Shown: positions 63,677 to 64,000 of the stretch, piece by piece | How the letters are laid out: the number at the start of each line of letters is the position of its first letter | How positions within the stretch are numbered: the first letter of the stretch is position 1 | From: Plantago ovata | Lineage: Eukaryota; Streptophyta; Magnoliopsida; Lamiales; Plantaginaceae | Assembly (NCBI GenBank): GCA_028274465.1 | Contig: CM051458.1 | Span: 88,928,085-88,992,084 of the forward strand | DNA length: 64,000 nucleotides | Reading direction: 5' to 3' | Position numbers and translations under genes: made by a program | Notes under the pieces: model-generated | Told to the model about the DNA's origin: nothing | Database searches by the model: none | What the model saw: the letters and a program-made list of their open reading frames with translations, nothing else

Positions 63677-64000
63677 ACCCACCCATCATAGTAATCAACA
63701 ACGAGCTTTACTCTTAAACACTTGTCTTTCTACTATCATAATCTAAACATAATTAAATTGAACATGATCGAATTGAATTGAAATTAATGATAATTAAATT
63801 TTGAAGATAAAAGTCTTCGGGAGGAGGGAGACAGACGCAATTCCACTCCTCCAGTGGGGACCATCTTTGGAAGAATCTTTTGGTGAATATTTTCGTACTA
63901 ATATTGTTGTAATTCATAAACAAAAGCTCGTTTTCTTTGGATTTTGAGTATTTTTCAGTTTCTCTTCTTGGTATCTGCGAGACTTTATAGTCTAGAGTTT
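63675..64000. other. Window end, no gene seen
   Basis: The first 30 bases (ATGTCACCCACCCATCATAG) match 27678-27700, so the R-family upstream sequence continues here; the rest is unassigned. Confidence 0.4.

Overview
The window is nuclear DNA of a flowering plant, almost certainly a eudicot. It is AT-rich, has short exons with GT-AG introns, and carries plant-only gene families (an R2R3 MYB of the MYB80 type, AAP7-type amino acid permeases, raffinose-synthase pieces) among many small DNA transposons and SINE-like insertions. The species cannot be fixed from sequence alone.

Layout. 0-5 kb: an intronless, degenerate USP-type deubiquitinase-like gene, then a 3-kb stretch framed by long imperfect inverted repeats and holding a Stowaway MITE. 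5-8 kb: a hAT-like MITE with a perfect 8-bp target duplication, a CCACC-rich tract and a GTGGTTTTAA-rich tandem array. 8.1-10.0 kb: an unfamiliar 631-aa membrane-anchored acidic protein with eight repeats of about 60 residues. 10.3-11.4 kb: a chimeric pseudogene of raffinose-synthase exons and a THO3 exon. 13.2-17.4 kb: a complete 11-exon THO3/TEX1 gene (minus strand). 18.3-19.3 kb: a Mutator-like element with a 10-bp target duplication. 19.8-20.5 kb: a small three-TM protein. 21.3-22.5 kb: a MYB80-like gene (minus). 23-30 kb: a first cluster of an unidentified repeat family (R family) with short hairpin arrays, SINE and LINE-tail insertions and a raffinose-synthase fragment. 29.9-30.8 kb: a foldback element with a GC-rich core. 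32.8-50.3 kb: a tandem array of AAP7-like amino acid permease genes, all on the minus strand: A (471 aa), an exon-7 fragment, B (pseudogene), C (463 aa), D (462 aa) and E (481 aa). 51.8-52.8 kb: an unrecognised hydrophobic, frame-broken coding stretch. 53.4-53.7 kb: an oleosin-like small hydrophobic protein. 54.7-57.2 kb: a complete four-exon Sm-D1 gene. 58.0-62.5 kb: raffinose-synthase remnants and a second, inverted R-family cluster. 62.3-63.7 kb: a 1.2-kb near-perfect palindrome with AT microsatellites at its ends.

The intact genes are ordinary plant functions: mRNA export (THO3), splicing (SmD1), tapetum/pollen transcription control (MYB80) and amino-acid import (AAP array). They are not an operon or pathway. 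Most of the novelty is in local duplication: the permease array, pseudogene pieces of THO3 and raffinose synthase scattered around the locus, the mirrored R-family clusters, the long palindrome, and the lineage-specific repeat protein at 8.1 kb.
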